Below, piece by piece: positions 1 to 10,779 of a stretch of 64,000 bases of DNA. Source of the stretch: Culex pipiens pallens (taxonomy: Eukaryota > Arthropoda > Insecta > Diptera > Culicidae); NCBI RefSeq assembly GCF_016801865.2, contig NC_068937.1:124097225-124161224 (forward strand), read 5' to 3'. The notes under the pieces were generated by a model, which was not told the DNA's origin, did no database searches, and worked only from the letters and a program-made list of their open reading frames with translations. How positions within the stretch are numbered: position 1 is the first letter of the stretch; each line of letters starts with the position of its first letter. Made by a program: the position numbers and the translations under genes.

Positions 1-848
1 TTTGGCAGCTTACACCTCACAAAGTTTTCCGCGGATGATGACATTACAACCAACTGTCAGAAAAGGCAAAATACGGATCTAATATCTGGTTTAGACACTT
101 TAATTTTCTAAAATTTTCCTAGAAGGTTAATTTTAAATTCGAAAAAAAAAAAAACATGACGCAGCAAAAACGAAGGGATAAAGTGCGCGGTTCGGTAGTA
201 AAATGGTACTGTGAACGGACGGAGAGGATAAATCCCGAAATTACCGAAAGTTCTTTACTCATGGGTTCATTTTACAAAAAAACGTTCATCTTTCAAAACA
301 AAAAAAGTGCCTATTCCGAGACCCGAACCTGAGACCATCAGCTTAGTGAACCGTGCCTTTGCCGTATCGGCAACCATGGTTCGGCAACTAAGTGGCGGTC
401 ATTTGTCCATATAAGCCACTCTATGGAATGAACTGTTTCAATGAACGAATGAACACGATTTGCTGTTGTTGAAGCGCGAGAGGTCTCTACTCTCGCAAAA
501 TAGTACTTTCCTCTCGTTTCTTTTCGAGGGGACTATCCGCTAGGTATTAAATTTAGGGTGTACTCTCCAGTTGTCATTCTCATCTCGGAGTTGATTGATG
601 GGTCTCAACAAGCTTTTTAAACTAAGTGAAACTAAAAAGTAAAATGTGCATTGAAGTTGACCACTCAATTGAATTTCAATGTTCACACAGTGCCAGTTTA
701 TCAAATCAACAAATCAAATGCGTAAGTAAACAAATACCATATTGCGCAGGAGGAATTTATCTGCAAACATGTCAAAACAAACAGAATTATGTTTTGAAAA
801 CTTTTCCAACGAACTTTCACTAATTGAGAAATATAATTATAACTTGCC
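1..848. other. No gene seen (left edge, distal intron or flank)
   Basis: AT-rich sequence with only short open frames that lack any family signature. It lies downstream of the last visible Ig exon in transcript order, so it is probably intron of the Sidestep-family gene, whose remaining exons should lie further left. I see no Ig, fibronectin or membrane-segment coding here on either strand. Confidence 0.6.
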
Positions 849-1262
849 GGGACCGTGGTGTAGGGGTAAGCGTGGTTGCCTCTCACCCAGTCGGCCTGGG
901 TTCGATCCCAGAGGGTCCCAGTGGCAGATTTTGAGACGAGATTTGTCTGATCACGCCTTCCGTCGGACGGGAAGTAAATGTTGGCCCCGGACTAACCTAA
1001 AAAGGTTAGGTCGTTAGCTCAGTCCAGGTGTAGGAGTCGTCCCCCTGGGTCCTGCCTCGGTGGAGTCGCTGGTAGGCAGTTGGACTAACAATCCAAAGGT
1101 CGTCAGTTCGAATCCCGGGGTGGATGGAAGCTAAGGTGTAAAAAGAGGTTTGCAATTGCCTCAACAATCAAGCCTTCGAACACCTAGTTTCGAGTTGGAA
1201 TCTCGCAATCGAGAACGCCAAGGCAATGCTGTAGAGCGAATAATTTTTATTTATTTTGTAAT
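849..1262 (+). mobile_element. Composite SINE with two tRNA-like regions (Twin-like)
   Basis: Positions 849-920 fold as a tRNA: GGGACCG at the 5' end against a 3' GGGTCCC, a D-arm box with GTGTAGGGGTAAGC, an anticodon loop CTCTCAC (CTC, Glu-like) and a T-arm with GGTTCGATCCC. A second tRNA-like stretch follows at about 1058-1125 with its own B box (AGTTCGAATCC). The element runs into an AT-rich tail near 1235-1262. Two tRNA-like regions in one SINE is the layout described for the Culex Twin family; assignment to Twin itself is inference. It is not a functional tRNA pair because the second unit lacks a clean acceptor stem. Confidence 0.72.
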
Positions 1263-2806
1263 TATAACTTGTAGAACTATCCGACTCTTCAAATATTTAT
1301 CGTGTTTTCGTTTGTCAGAACTTCCAGTACTGTTGATTTTGATTGTTTAAGTTACGAAATCGAAAAAAACGCATTCAACCACTGGACGACTGAAGTTTCT
1401 CCCAAAAGCAGCAAAAAGATCGTCTGGTTTATTTTGACACGAGCTACTGCCGCCAGACTTCAGCGAAACAAACGCTGATCCAGTGCCAAAAACCGCTGGA
1501 CCAGCGAAAAAACCCACTAGTAGAGTATTGTCTCCTGAACCAGCAAAATTAGTCAGCGAAAATGTTCACTAAACCAGTAAATGTTTTCACTGATTCGATC
1601 AAATTTGACTGACTTCCAAACCAGCGAAATAATTTAGCGATTACGGGTAATTTTTCTGCAGATTGAGAAATAAGCGACTTGTTTCGCTAGAGTCAGCGAA
1701 CTTTATCGCGTTTTGGCGTGCCCCTTTCCGTGCAGTTAGGCGCATTAGTGATTTATTCCGTAATTGATCATTTGAAACAAATTTGAATCAGGCATGCAAT
1801 TTAAACTGAGAAACAATTTCAATTTACAGGGAAATTATCATCGTCAAATTATTAAAATTAATCAGCCCTTCCACATAAATCGCATCAGTCACTTCGAACC
1901 ACAATTCAGTGATGCCTCCCAGATAGCTCGTGCTGATAGGTATCAAATTTCGACCTGTTTTTAACTGCGAATCAATTTACCCAGCAAAGCACAATTTAAC
2001 AACACTCTACTATTTCTGCGTCATTAGGGACTTGCAGATCCCTGTCGTGGCATCAATATCAAATTAATCACCATCCCAGTGCGCGATTGCTTCCGATTCA
2101 AATCAGAACGGTGTACACAACCACCTGATTGTAATTGGCAGCTAAACTATCGCCAATCGCGCTCCCTCTCACAACCCAATCACTAATTAGCTGACTAGCA
2201 CCATCGCCCCAGCACTATCGTGTTAGTTTGTTCAGCATCAACGCCCTCCTACTCAGCAATGGAAAGATAGAATCATGCTAATAGGGTGTGGGTGTGAGTG
2301 CGCGCTGAAAATGATCGGCCAATCAATCGTGTTTCCGTGCACCCGCACTTAATCTCGTTTAGTAGCAGGTTCCTTGAGCTGTAACCGACTAATATTGAGG
2401 GAGCTCTGACAACAAAGCTAAAGGATGAACTATAGGAGACCTTCTACCGATTTTTTTTTTAATTTTAAAATTAAGTTTGATTGATTTTTAATCTATTAAA
2501 ACACATTAAATTCTTTCTATAAAAACAAACATAAAAAATAAATCATTTATTCTGGTTAGTTAAGGGTTAAGCTGTCCATTGCATGCACAAAACAGGCGGC
2601 GGACCTTAAATCATGAAAATCTTAGATAAGTCGATTGTTCGCAAGCATCTCCAGCGCGAAATAAGTTTCCATTTTGCACTCTGTGATGATATGGTAGACG
2701 ACCGTGTAATGCTGACCAGGATAGTGAAATATGAGTGACGATGAAGTGCTCTCATCGCGGGATACTTCCAACTAAATAATAAGGGTTGTATAGGGGTAAA
2801 TTATCG
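1263..2806. other. No gene seen; recurrent CCAGCGAAA motif at 1420-1720
   Basis: No coding signal. Between about 1420 and 1720 the words CCAGCGAAA, TCAGCGAAA and close variants recur at least six times at irregular spacing, suggesting a decayed short-period repeat. The rest is plain AT-rich DNA. Confidence 0.5.
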
Positions 2807-2965
2807 ACCGAGTCAAGTATCATAGTGGTAACGCTTCCACCTCCTAAGCGGTAGACCAGAGCTCAAATCCCGGCTCGGACCAACACAACTGGTGGTCGTT
2901 TCCCTTCTGGATTCGATTGCTTAGTAAAGAGAAAGTAGTGTACCATCACAAGCTGGACCTTAGAC
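2807..2965 (+). mobile_element. tRNA-Arg(CCT)-like SINE head
   Basis: The stretch 2807-2880 keeps a tRNA shape. CCGAGTC at its 5' end pairs with GGCTCGG at its 3' end with one mismatch, the anticodon loop reads CTCCTAA (CCT, Arg), and the B box is GCTCAAATCCC. About 80 bp of non-tRNA body follow, as in SINEs. The weak D-arm and the body argue against a functional tRNA gene. Confidence 0.6.
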
Positions 2966-3335
2966 CTCTTTAGACCAAAAAAATCCGGAATCGGTCACTT
3001 GGCCACGGAGATATTTCGGAACCTAGTGGGGTAGGTTTTTATCCTGGTATGCTACCCAATCTACAAATCATGGTTATTATCATATATTCTTCAGAAAAAC
3101 CATCCCAATTTGCTCAAAGACCCGTTCTGGACATATTAGGCATATTCCTTTGATCTCGGACCTACGGATATTCTGGTGCCATTTGGCCACCCTGCCATCA
3201 ACCCGGAATATCCGTTACATGGTTCCGATGAAGCAATTTCGGTAATTTCACAAGTTCATTTTCCGACGTGTCAAACAACACTGATTTTGGCTCAGGAATT
3301 CAAATTTGACATCCTCAGTACGATCTGGAGCTGAA

Positions 3336-3508
3336 ATAGTAGTTTATGCAACAAGTTGCAATAAATAGATTTTTTCAGCACGAGTCGTACATTTATTCAA
3401 CGAGGTTCACCGAGTTGGATAAATACGACGAGTACTAAAAAAAAACAAGTTTTGCAACGAGTTCCATTCAACATTTTTTGCAATTCTGATGAACACCCTT
3501 AGAGTGGA
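3336..3508 (+). mobile_element. Palindromic MITE, family P, copy 1
   Basis: First of five copies in the window (others near 29.1, 30.5, 40.6 and 61.3 kb). The core holds CAGCACGAGTCGTAC facing a near-complement (GACGAGTACT), and an internal palindrome of AACGAGGTTCACCGAGTTGG type. Outer arms carry GCAACAAGTTGCA and TTGCAACGAGTT. No coding capacity; it would fold into a long hairpin. Confidence 0.7.
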
Positions 3509-3564
3509 ATTATAACTCAAATGTTTATTTTTTTTTGTCAATTTAAACGTTTAATTCAAAAAAG

Positions 3565-3983
3565 TTACAGCGGTTTTAAAAATAAAAATGTTGAAAAAAT
3601 AGGTTTTTTTTTGGTTTTTGGCAATTTCTATATGACAGACTTGATTTTTCAGCCTCGGAAACATTTTTACCGGAAAACTCGTCCAATTTCCCTAAAATAT
3701 TATTTGGCCACATTTCAATTGGATATCAGCTAATTACATTGCTCATAACTGAAAACATAATATTTTTTCAGTGTAGTATAGTAACTTGGATAGTAAATTA
3801 GCTTAAATCATCAAAAAACGAGTTTTTTTGAAATGTGGTCAAAGATAATCTTATGGGAAATTGGACGAGCATTTCGGTAAAAATGTTTTCGAGACTGAAA
3901 AATCAAGTCTGTCATACAGAAATTGCCAAAAACCATCAAAAACCATATTTTTTCAACATTTTTAATTTCGAAAGCCGCTGTAA
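3565..3983. mobile_element. Long inverted-repeat (hairpin) MITE
   Basis: The left arm (about 3565-3720) is nearly complementary to the right arm (about 3829-3983). It begins at ACAGCGG on the left and ends at CCGCTGTAA on the right. Shared segments include TTGGCAATTTCTATATGACA with its complement, and CTCGTCCAATTTCCC with its complement. A loop of roughly 100 bp separates the arms. There is no transposase, so it is a non-autonomous foldback-type element. Confidence 0.75.
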
Positions 3984-4028
3984 TTTCACAAGGATTGGAC
4001 TTAGGACAGTGGTCAATATGGAGACTTT

Positions 4029-4331
4029 TATGTAAAACAAGCCTTACCCGACAAACTTCGTCTTGTCATTTTTTTCGCTTCTTGACGTTTTTAGCTTGTA
4101 TGCTTATTCAGCCTCCTGTGATCAAAATTTGATTTTACGCAACTTTTCCCAAACAATCTGCAGATTTTCCGGAATCAGTTCCAGAGTGGCCAAAGTTGTA
4201 ACTTTTTGGCGTAAGAACCTTCCTTGAGCTTATACGAACCCAACTCAACAAAAAGCAACTCGATCCGACGCTCCGTATTGAACTGATTCGCGTTCGAACA
4301 AAACCGTCCAAATTTTTTATATATATAGATT
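4029..4331 (+). repeat. Dispersed ~300-bp repeat, copy 1
   Basis: This segment reappears in the same orientation at 13121-13420 with roughly 85-90 percent identity by eye. Both copies start at TATGTAAAACAAGCCTT and end in an AT-rich TTTTTTAT..TATAGATT tail. A fixed 3' end with an AT tail suggests the 3' end of a 5'-truncated non-LTR retrotransposon, but no open frame survives to show it. Confidence 0.65.
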
Positions 4332-4559
4332 GTCTGGAGAATCGATTCTCGTGTTCGGTTTTTGAAAATGTTGATGTTTAGAGCACTTTTGAAAAAAAAA
4401 ACAGTTTCAGTAAATGATTTTTTTATTTTTTTAGGTGATTTGCTCCATCCTGCATTTTCCGTGAGCCTTCTTGTAACATCTTAGGCTATTTTCACAAAAA
4501 AAATGAACGAAAAAACCTTCAAATTTGACTTTTAAACTTAAAAAACAAAAAATCTCATA

Positions 4560-5600
4560 AGGAGTTGAGCCAGTCCGTTTTGCGATGCCTGTCCGACGGA
4601 TCGCATGTTTTTTCGCGTCGTTCGTCGTCGGTGAGTTTGTCGGGTGAGTGCGCGCGTGTGTGTGTGTGAAGGTGCGGCTGGCTCTGGTTGAAAAAATGAC
4701 TGTTGAGCCAGTCCGTTTTGCGATGCCTGTCCGTCGGGTCGCATGTTTTTTCGCGTCGTTCGTCGTCGGTGAGTTTGTCGGGTGAGTGCGCGCGTGTGTG
4801 TGTGTGAAGGTGCGGCTGGCTCTGGTAGAAAAATGACAGTTGAGCCAGTCCGTTTTGCGATGCCTGTCCGACGGATCGCATGTTTTTTCGCGTCGTTCGT
4901 CGTCGGTGAGTTTGTCGGGTGAGTGCGCGCGTGTGTGTGTGTGAAGGTGCGGCTGGCTCTGGTTGAAAAAATGACTGTTGAGCCAGTCCGTTTTGCGATG
5001 CCTGTCCGTCGGGTCGCATGTTTTTTCGCGTCGTTCGTCGTCGGTGAGTTTGTCGGGTGAGTGCGCGCGCGTGTGTGTGTGTGTGTGTGAAGGTGCGGCT
5101 GGCTCTGGTAGAAAAATGACAGTTGAGCCAGTCCGTTTTGCGATGCCTGTCCGACGGATCGCATGTTTTTCGCGTCGTTCGTCGTCGGTGAGTTTGTCGG
5201 GTGAGTGCGCGCGTGTGTGTGTGTGAAGGTGCGGCTGGCTCTGGTTGAAAAAATTACGGTTGAGCCAGTCCGTTTTGCGATGCCTGTCCGACGGATCGCA
5301 TGTTTTTTCGCGTCGTTCGTCGTCGGTGAGTTTGTCGGGTGAGTGCGCGCGTGTGTGTGTGTGTGAAGGTGCGGCTGGCTCTGGTTGAAAAAATGACTGT
5401 TGAGCCAGTCCGTTTTGCGATGCCTGTCCGTCGGATCGCATGTTTTTTCGCGTCGTTCGTCGTCGGTGAGTTTGTCGGGTGAGTGCGCGCGTGTGTGTGT
5501 GTGAAGGTGCGGCTGGCTCTGGTAGAAAAATGACAGTTGAGCCAGTCCGTTTTGCGATGCTCTGGTTGTCACGATGACAGTTGAGGCAGTCCGTTTTGTG
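4560..5600. repeat. Minisatellite, ~137-146 bp unit, seven copies plus a partial
   Basis: Units start with GAGCCAGTCCGTTTTGCGAT near 4565, 4705, 4842, 4978, 5125, 5263, 5402 and 5538. Each carries a (GT)n tract whose length varies, which accounts for most of the unit-length differences. Copies alternate between two variants, CTGTCCGACGGATCGC with TAGAAAAATGACAG and CTGTCCGTCGGGTCGC with TTGAAAAAATGACTG, so a dimer may be the real unit of spread. Long open frames on the minus strand are read-through of the repeat, rich in His, Thr and Arg, and are not taken as genes. Confidence 0.9.
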
Positions 5601-8514
5601 GTTACCTGTATGTTTGTCTACTCCTTTCTATTGACGTGGCTTTTTTTTCTTCTTAGTTAGATTGTAAAGTTCAAATATCGCGATCGTCTTTCTCGTTAGT
5701 CAGTCGAGTTTCTTTGTTCTATGATTTGCGATTGTTTCATGGGAAGATTCGTTCTTAATTGCGTTAGCATAATATAAATTATATTTGACCTTTCGTTTCC
5801 CGCGAAATCACATTTTAGCATTATAGCTCGTAAAGCACGGTGACAAATATTGTTTCAACGCGATTGTTCAAGTCCTTCAGATAACTCATAACTCATCAGT
5901 AATTAATTGGTCGCTCATCTTATAAAAAACTTAAAAGTATAAATAGTCTCAGGTCAACTCTACGTAAATGTGTTACGCTGAGTATAATATTTCACCTTTT
6001 AATCAAACACAATTTTGATTCTATCATTCCACAGCCGGCTGTCTAAGATTAAATCATTTGTGCTAAACTCAACACCAAATAACCGGGAATGGTCTCATCC
6101 GCATCATCCGATTGTTTGCCTTGAGAATACATAATACATCACCCTATCACTCAACAAAATTCATTGATTATTGGGCCACATCATCATCCTCTATGATGAA
6201 TCCTGGCCATTACCCTTTCCCACTAACAAAATCCCAAGTAGAAGTAGTTTTCCGGCACACGCGGGGGTGTGGATATCGTATAGAACCCACCCTTGGTAGC
6301 AGCCTGTGCTAACTAACATTCCCGTCCCGTTCCCTCGAGATCTACAAACTGACATGGCGGGCGCCGTTGGTGGCCAATGACTGTTTCCTATTAGCAACGG
6401 CTCTAGTTTTGATGACCGTGATGTTTTATCTTTTCAGCGCATTCATGAATGCTGTTGATAAGGGAAACATTATTTGATCGTTGAAGCGTATGACCGGTTG
6501 TGTTGATAGGATATTACGGTCCTGTTCAGCAACGGAGAAGGACAACCATGGGTGGTCTCTCATGCTCATGCTCATGCTCATGCTCAAAAACAAAAAATCT
6601 CATAAGATTGGAGTGTTTTTTTCTTTCAGTGTATTTTATTCGGAAAGCCCGTCAAATTTCCTACAAGTTTATCTCTGACCACTTTTTGATACGATGCAAC
6701 GGCTTCGAGATACAGCAATATTTTAAATTTAAAAAACAAAAATATTTAAAACACTTACGCCCTTCTCAAATGTCATTACGAGTGTAACCGGCTCCATATA
6801 CACAAACATGGCTTATATAAGCCTAGGATAACATGTCTACAAAGTTTCATTAAAATCGGAGAGGGTCGGGTACAACCGATTCCCTTTTTGACATGGAATT
6901 GCTCAGTAGTTTCACGACGGACTTGCAAAAAAAATGATTTTAGTTTCAATTAAATTTCTATAGAAAATTGCTACATTTTCACGATTTTCTGGAAAATTTG
7001 AATCCAGAAAATAAGACACCTTGATTGAGTAATTGTTATTTGTTGTTGAAGATGCACAAACTGGGATAGTAATATCACTTATCCAAACAAAAAAAAAATC
7101 TTTTCTACTTGCACTCTAAACACAACCCTCCCTTACACTAACCTCATACCACTACCAAAATTAATTAGTTTTATCTTCTTACATCGAACATGACTGGCAG
7201 TTCGCCCCCGCCTGCCAGTCCAGCTGTCTGTCGGTTGGTATTTGTTTGTTTTTGGACATGGTCCAATCGAAAACTTCCCCTGTTCGTGTCCCTGCTCCAC
7301 CCCGGCCTGGGAGTCCCGGGGAGTTTTGGGGTGTTGGAATTTTGGATGAAAAGAAACGTGCTGGTATTGGGACATTCGAGCTTTCCAGGAAGCTCTTTTT
7401 TGTCCATTTGTATGGGGAACAATGATTTTTTAGATGTAAATGTGTTGGTTAATTTCCGAGCAAGTTCTGATTTCAGTGACGTTGTAACTTCTGTAAGGAA
7501 TGTTATTAAAATATTCAAAAAAAATAAAACAAACATTTCCTGCCAGATGCCGAAATTTTGAAAAGCTTTATTTCACTCATTCGTAGCTGATCAGTTTCGG
7601 GTATTACCATCCAAACCAAACTCGAACAAGTCAATTCTATCGGAAAAGCACCGAGACTGTTCGAAATAGCAAATTAATAGCTCCATCCATTAGCAATTCA
7701 CCAACGAGAGATTGCTTTGTTAGGAAATGTGCGTCTGGGTGGAAAATCGGATTTCGCTTTCTAACTTAAACATGTACGCAAATGCACTGCACTAAATTTG
7801 CTAGTCTGTGTGGTCAGTCTAGCGAGTAAAACCGTATAAGCCAGAGTGAGCTTCACGTAAAAGACCACTTTCAACGAACGCATTTGTTGTGGTAACGCAT
7901 TATTGAACTCAGTGTAAATTTACAGGAAAGCTATTTTAAAAAAGAAGAAATTTCGAAATAAATAAAAACCGATGATAAATTTTATTAATGGAGAAAAAAG
8001 CAGCGGTTGAGAATAACAAAATTAATTTAAAAAAATATCAAACATTTCTACTTTCCGTCGATTACTACCCCCAAACAACAACTTGGTTCTCGCGCCACAC
8101 AATTAAACCATTAATCCTAGCCTGATTTTACTCGCACTGCTGCTGCCTGGTCCGGGGCTAAGGATTCGCTCCGGCAAACGTGACCACAATCCTTCATTTA
8201 TAATTAGTTTTATTACCGGCAGCAGCAGCAGCGCACTACCATAATTCAAATACTCTGCGTATTGCGCTGCGGGGCCAAGTGGGGCAAAATGGCCTCTTGA
8301 GGTTCGGCTTAAGAGCTCTTAGCGCTGAGTCTTGGACTGCCGGTATTGTATTGTATCATTTCGAACAGTGATGGTTACACGATTCAAACGAAAATAAGTT
8401 CAAGTTGAAAAATGAGCAATTCTGAAATGAGGAACGAAAAATGAGGATAGAAGCTGCGGGATGATGAAAAAAACATTTATATGAATGAAATGAAAAATTT
8501 TAAATAAGGAATTA
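5601..8514. other. No gene seen; short (ATGCTC)n and CAG runs
   Basis: Non-coding by inspection. It holds a short ATGCTC microsatellite at about 6556-6582, a small CAGCAG run near 8220-8232, and oligo-A or oligo-T tracts. Open frames around 7171-7561 overlap on opposite strands and show no family signature. Probably intron. Confidence 0.5.
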
Positions 8515-8960
8515 CGACTGAAGCATGATGACTGAAGACTGAGGACCGAGGACCGAGGACTGAGGACTGAGGACTGAGGACTGAGGACTGAGGACTGAGG
8601 ACTGAGGACTGAGGACTGAGGACTGAGGACTGAGGACTGAGGACTGAGGACTGAGGACTGAGGACTGAGGACTGAGGACTGAGGACTGAGGACTGAGGAC
8701 TGAGGACTGAGGACTGAGGACTGAGGACTGAGGACTGAGGACTGAGGACTGAGGATTGAGATTTGAGGAATTGGGAATAAAGAATTAGAAATGAGGACCG
8801 AGGACTGAGGACTGAGGACTGAGGACTGAGGACTGAGGACTGAGGACTGAGGACTGAGGATTGAGATTTGAGGAATTGGGAATACAGAATTAGAAATGAG
8901 GACTGAGGACTGAGGGCTGAGGACTGAGATTTGAGGAATTGGGAATAAAGAATTAGAAAT
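8515..8960 (+). repeat. Heptamer satellite (GGACTGA)n with higher-order unit
   Basis: A near-perfect 7-bp GGACTGA array runs from about 8528 to 8755, over 30 copies. It is followed by three copies of a spacer reading GATTTGAGGAATTGGGAATA then AGAATTAGAAATGAGGAC, near 8757, 8867 and 8928, with further heptamers between. The compound of heptamer run plus ~45-bp spacer is a higher-order repeat. Serine-rich open frames on the minus strand here are repeat translation. Confidence 0.92.
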
Positions 8961-9250
8961 GAGGACCGAGGAATGAAAACAAAGAAATTGTGATATTTTT
9001 TATGAGAAATAAAATGGGTGAGAATTGAGATATGAGAAATGTGGAATGAGAAATGAGAATTGAGGAAAGAAAAATCATGGATGAGGAATGAGCGATGACA
9101 AATGAGAATTGTGAAATGAGACATGATAAATGAGAAATGAGAAATGAGAATTGAAGCAAGAGGTATAATTGATGAAAAATGAGAGAATAGAAATGAAAAA
9201 TTAGATATTAAAAATTAGGAATGTGCAATGAAGAATGGAATGCGAAATGA
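8961..9250 (+). repeat. Degenerate (GARAATGA)-type heptamer tract
   Basis: A diverged continuation of the preceding array. Words such as GAGAAATGA, GAGAATTGA and GAAAAATGA recur with drift. It resembles the cleaner GAGAAAT heptamer array at 55.7-56.2 kb. Confidence 0.7.
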
Positions 9251-10415
9251 GAAATAAAAAAGTGAGAAGATATAAGTAAAACAAAATCAGAATGAAAATC
9301 AAAGTGATTTTGGAAGTGTGAACCATTTTCATCACTGACAACAGACACACGAACACTAACTAAGCTTCCTTGAAAGTGCCTTGCAGTGTATGATTCAAGC
9401 AGTGGCCTCCAAATTCCTGAGAGGCCCGACCAGAACGAAGCCACTTGTGTCATAATGGATGAGCGTCGTAGATCGCATATTGAGCTCGGTAACGGTCAAG
9501 TTGGTGGAGGAAGGCGATAGGATGTTTGCGACAGTAATGAATAATAATGTTATTTGCTGATTTATATTCATCACTTTCCCCCACAATTCACAAACCACAC
9601 AAACACTCTCTCATAAGCGAATAGGCACAAATTTCCGGAAAACTTGTGTGTCACCGTTTCAGAACTTTGTCCTGAGAAAAAGTTTCTATTTTTCTCTCAC
9701 ACTGCTTGGCGCCATTACTCATTTTGATGAATCTCGCCGCACACAGAAAAAAAAAACACGAAAAACAAGAAAAACGACTCCGGAAAATGAAGTTTTGCTC
9801 AAAGGATGTATGAAATTGTGTGTGTGATACCCTAATGGCAATTTACCCACTTTGGGAAAACCCTTTTTCCCGCTAGCTCGTTCGTTTTCTTCTTTCTTCT
9901 CATACCGTAACAATCACAGCCGGCCAGCCTGCCGATAATGGGAACACAAGTTTCGAATTAGGATTGCGTGAGGTCACCAGCCGTGTCCGTTTGGCACACA
10001 GCACCACACGCACGGCCACCCCGCCGGAAACTGAGCTGACGTGAAAATAGCCAACAACACGGCAGTTAATTAGAGATTGAGTTGTGAGATTGTTTGAGCT
10101 ATTTTTTATGTTCTGTAGTTATGTAGCATTGAGGATGTTGTTTGCTGTTCAATAGTTATTGATTTAGTTAAATTAAAATCATCATCCAAACAGGACAAAA
10201 AAATGATACTTTAAAATTTTGATTTTGAAGTAATTTAAAGATTATAAAGAAATTATAAACTTTCTAATTGTTTCGTTTCCTGTTCAACCACAACATAAAT
10301 TCGTTCCAATTATTTCATTACATGTGGTTGAATTCTCCGAATTCTCCTCCCAAAAGGGGAAAATTATTTCCCAGAAGTTAAACCCAAGTGGTACACGTGT
10401 AGATATAATACTCAC
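9251..10415. other. Intron of the Sidestep-family gene; nothing else seen
   Basis: Sequence downstream (in transcript order) of the donor at 10415/10416. I looked for the missing second half of the fourth Ig domain on the minus strand (an exon starting in phase 0 and carrying a YxC motif) and found none, so the next exon is probably left of the window. Confidence 0.6.
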
Positions 10416-10552
10416 ATTCTTGTACCAGGCAAAGGACGTCACCGGCGGCCTGGCGTCGGCCCGGCACTTGAGCGTCACATTTTCGCCCTCGGCCCGGGTG
10501 ATGACTCGGCTGGGGTCCTCGTTGGCCAGATGCACCGACACGACCGGTTCGT
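10416..10552 (-). CDS. Sidestep-family Ig protein, exon 7 of those visible (first half of Ig4)
   Basis: The 137-nt exon enters through CTTTACAG and leaves through AAT|GTGAGT. Its first two bases complete a codon begun by the previous exon, and it ends on a codon boundary. It encodes EPVVSVHLANEDPSRVITRA, then EGENVTLKCRADARPPVTSF and AWYKN, which is the N-terminal half of an Ig domain: cysteine in TLKC and core tryptophan in FAWYKN. The matching second cysteine must lie in the next exon, which is not in this window. The DARPP-VTSF-WYKN stretch is typical of Sidestep-type receptors (neuronal and muscle surface partners of Beat proteins); the exact paralogue cannot be told. The splice sites and phase make this secure. 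Confidence 0.88.
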
Positions 10553-10620
10553 CTGTAAAGGAGGAGTTTCATAGTGAGTGAGTGAGTGAGTAAGGCACAG
10601 TACGAGAGAGTGTTGGCATA

Positions 10621-10779
10621 GGGTTCGTTCAAAAATTACGTCCAGGAATAGGGGGAGGGGGGGGGGTCTAGGGTTTTGTGACAGCCCATGTTAAAGGTAT
10701 ATGAAAAGTGCGTGACAGGGGGGAGGGGGGGGGGTCTGAAATCCCGAAAATCTCTGGACGTAATATTTGAACAAACCCA
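10621..10779. mobile_element. 159-bp palindromic MITE with G-rich arms
   Basis: The ends are GGGTTCGTTCAAAAATTACG on the left and its near-complement ending in TTTGAACAAACCC on the right. Two internal runs of 10 or more G (10655-10666 and 10720-10733) lie on the same strand. The element is flanked by ATA on both sides, a possible short target duplication. No coding capacity. Confidence 0.8.

Noticed and set aside
4431..5572. Long His/Thr/Arg-rich open frames of over 330 codons on the minus strand
   Set aside because: They are translations of the ~140-bp minisatellite in several frames at once, with no conserved domain.
4560..5600. CRISPR-like array of regularly spaced repeats
   Set aside because: Spacers are as conserved as repeats, units are ~140 bp, and the genome is an animal's.
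8477..9124. 215-codon serine-rich frame (VLSPQSS repeats)
   Set aside because: It is translation of the 7-bp GGACTGA array, where a 21-bp multiple keeps the frame open.
1..10415. Exon for the second half of Ig4
   Set aside because: No minus-strand stretch with an acceptor, phase 0 start and a YxC motif was seen; frames at 9208-9598 lack Ig features.
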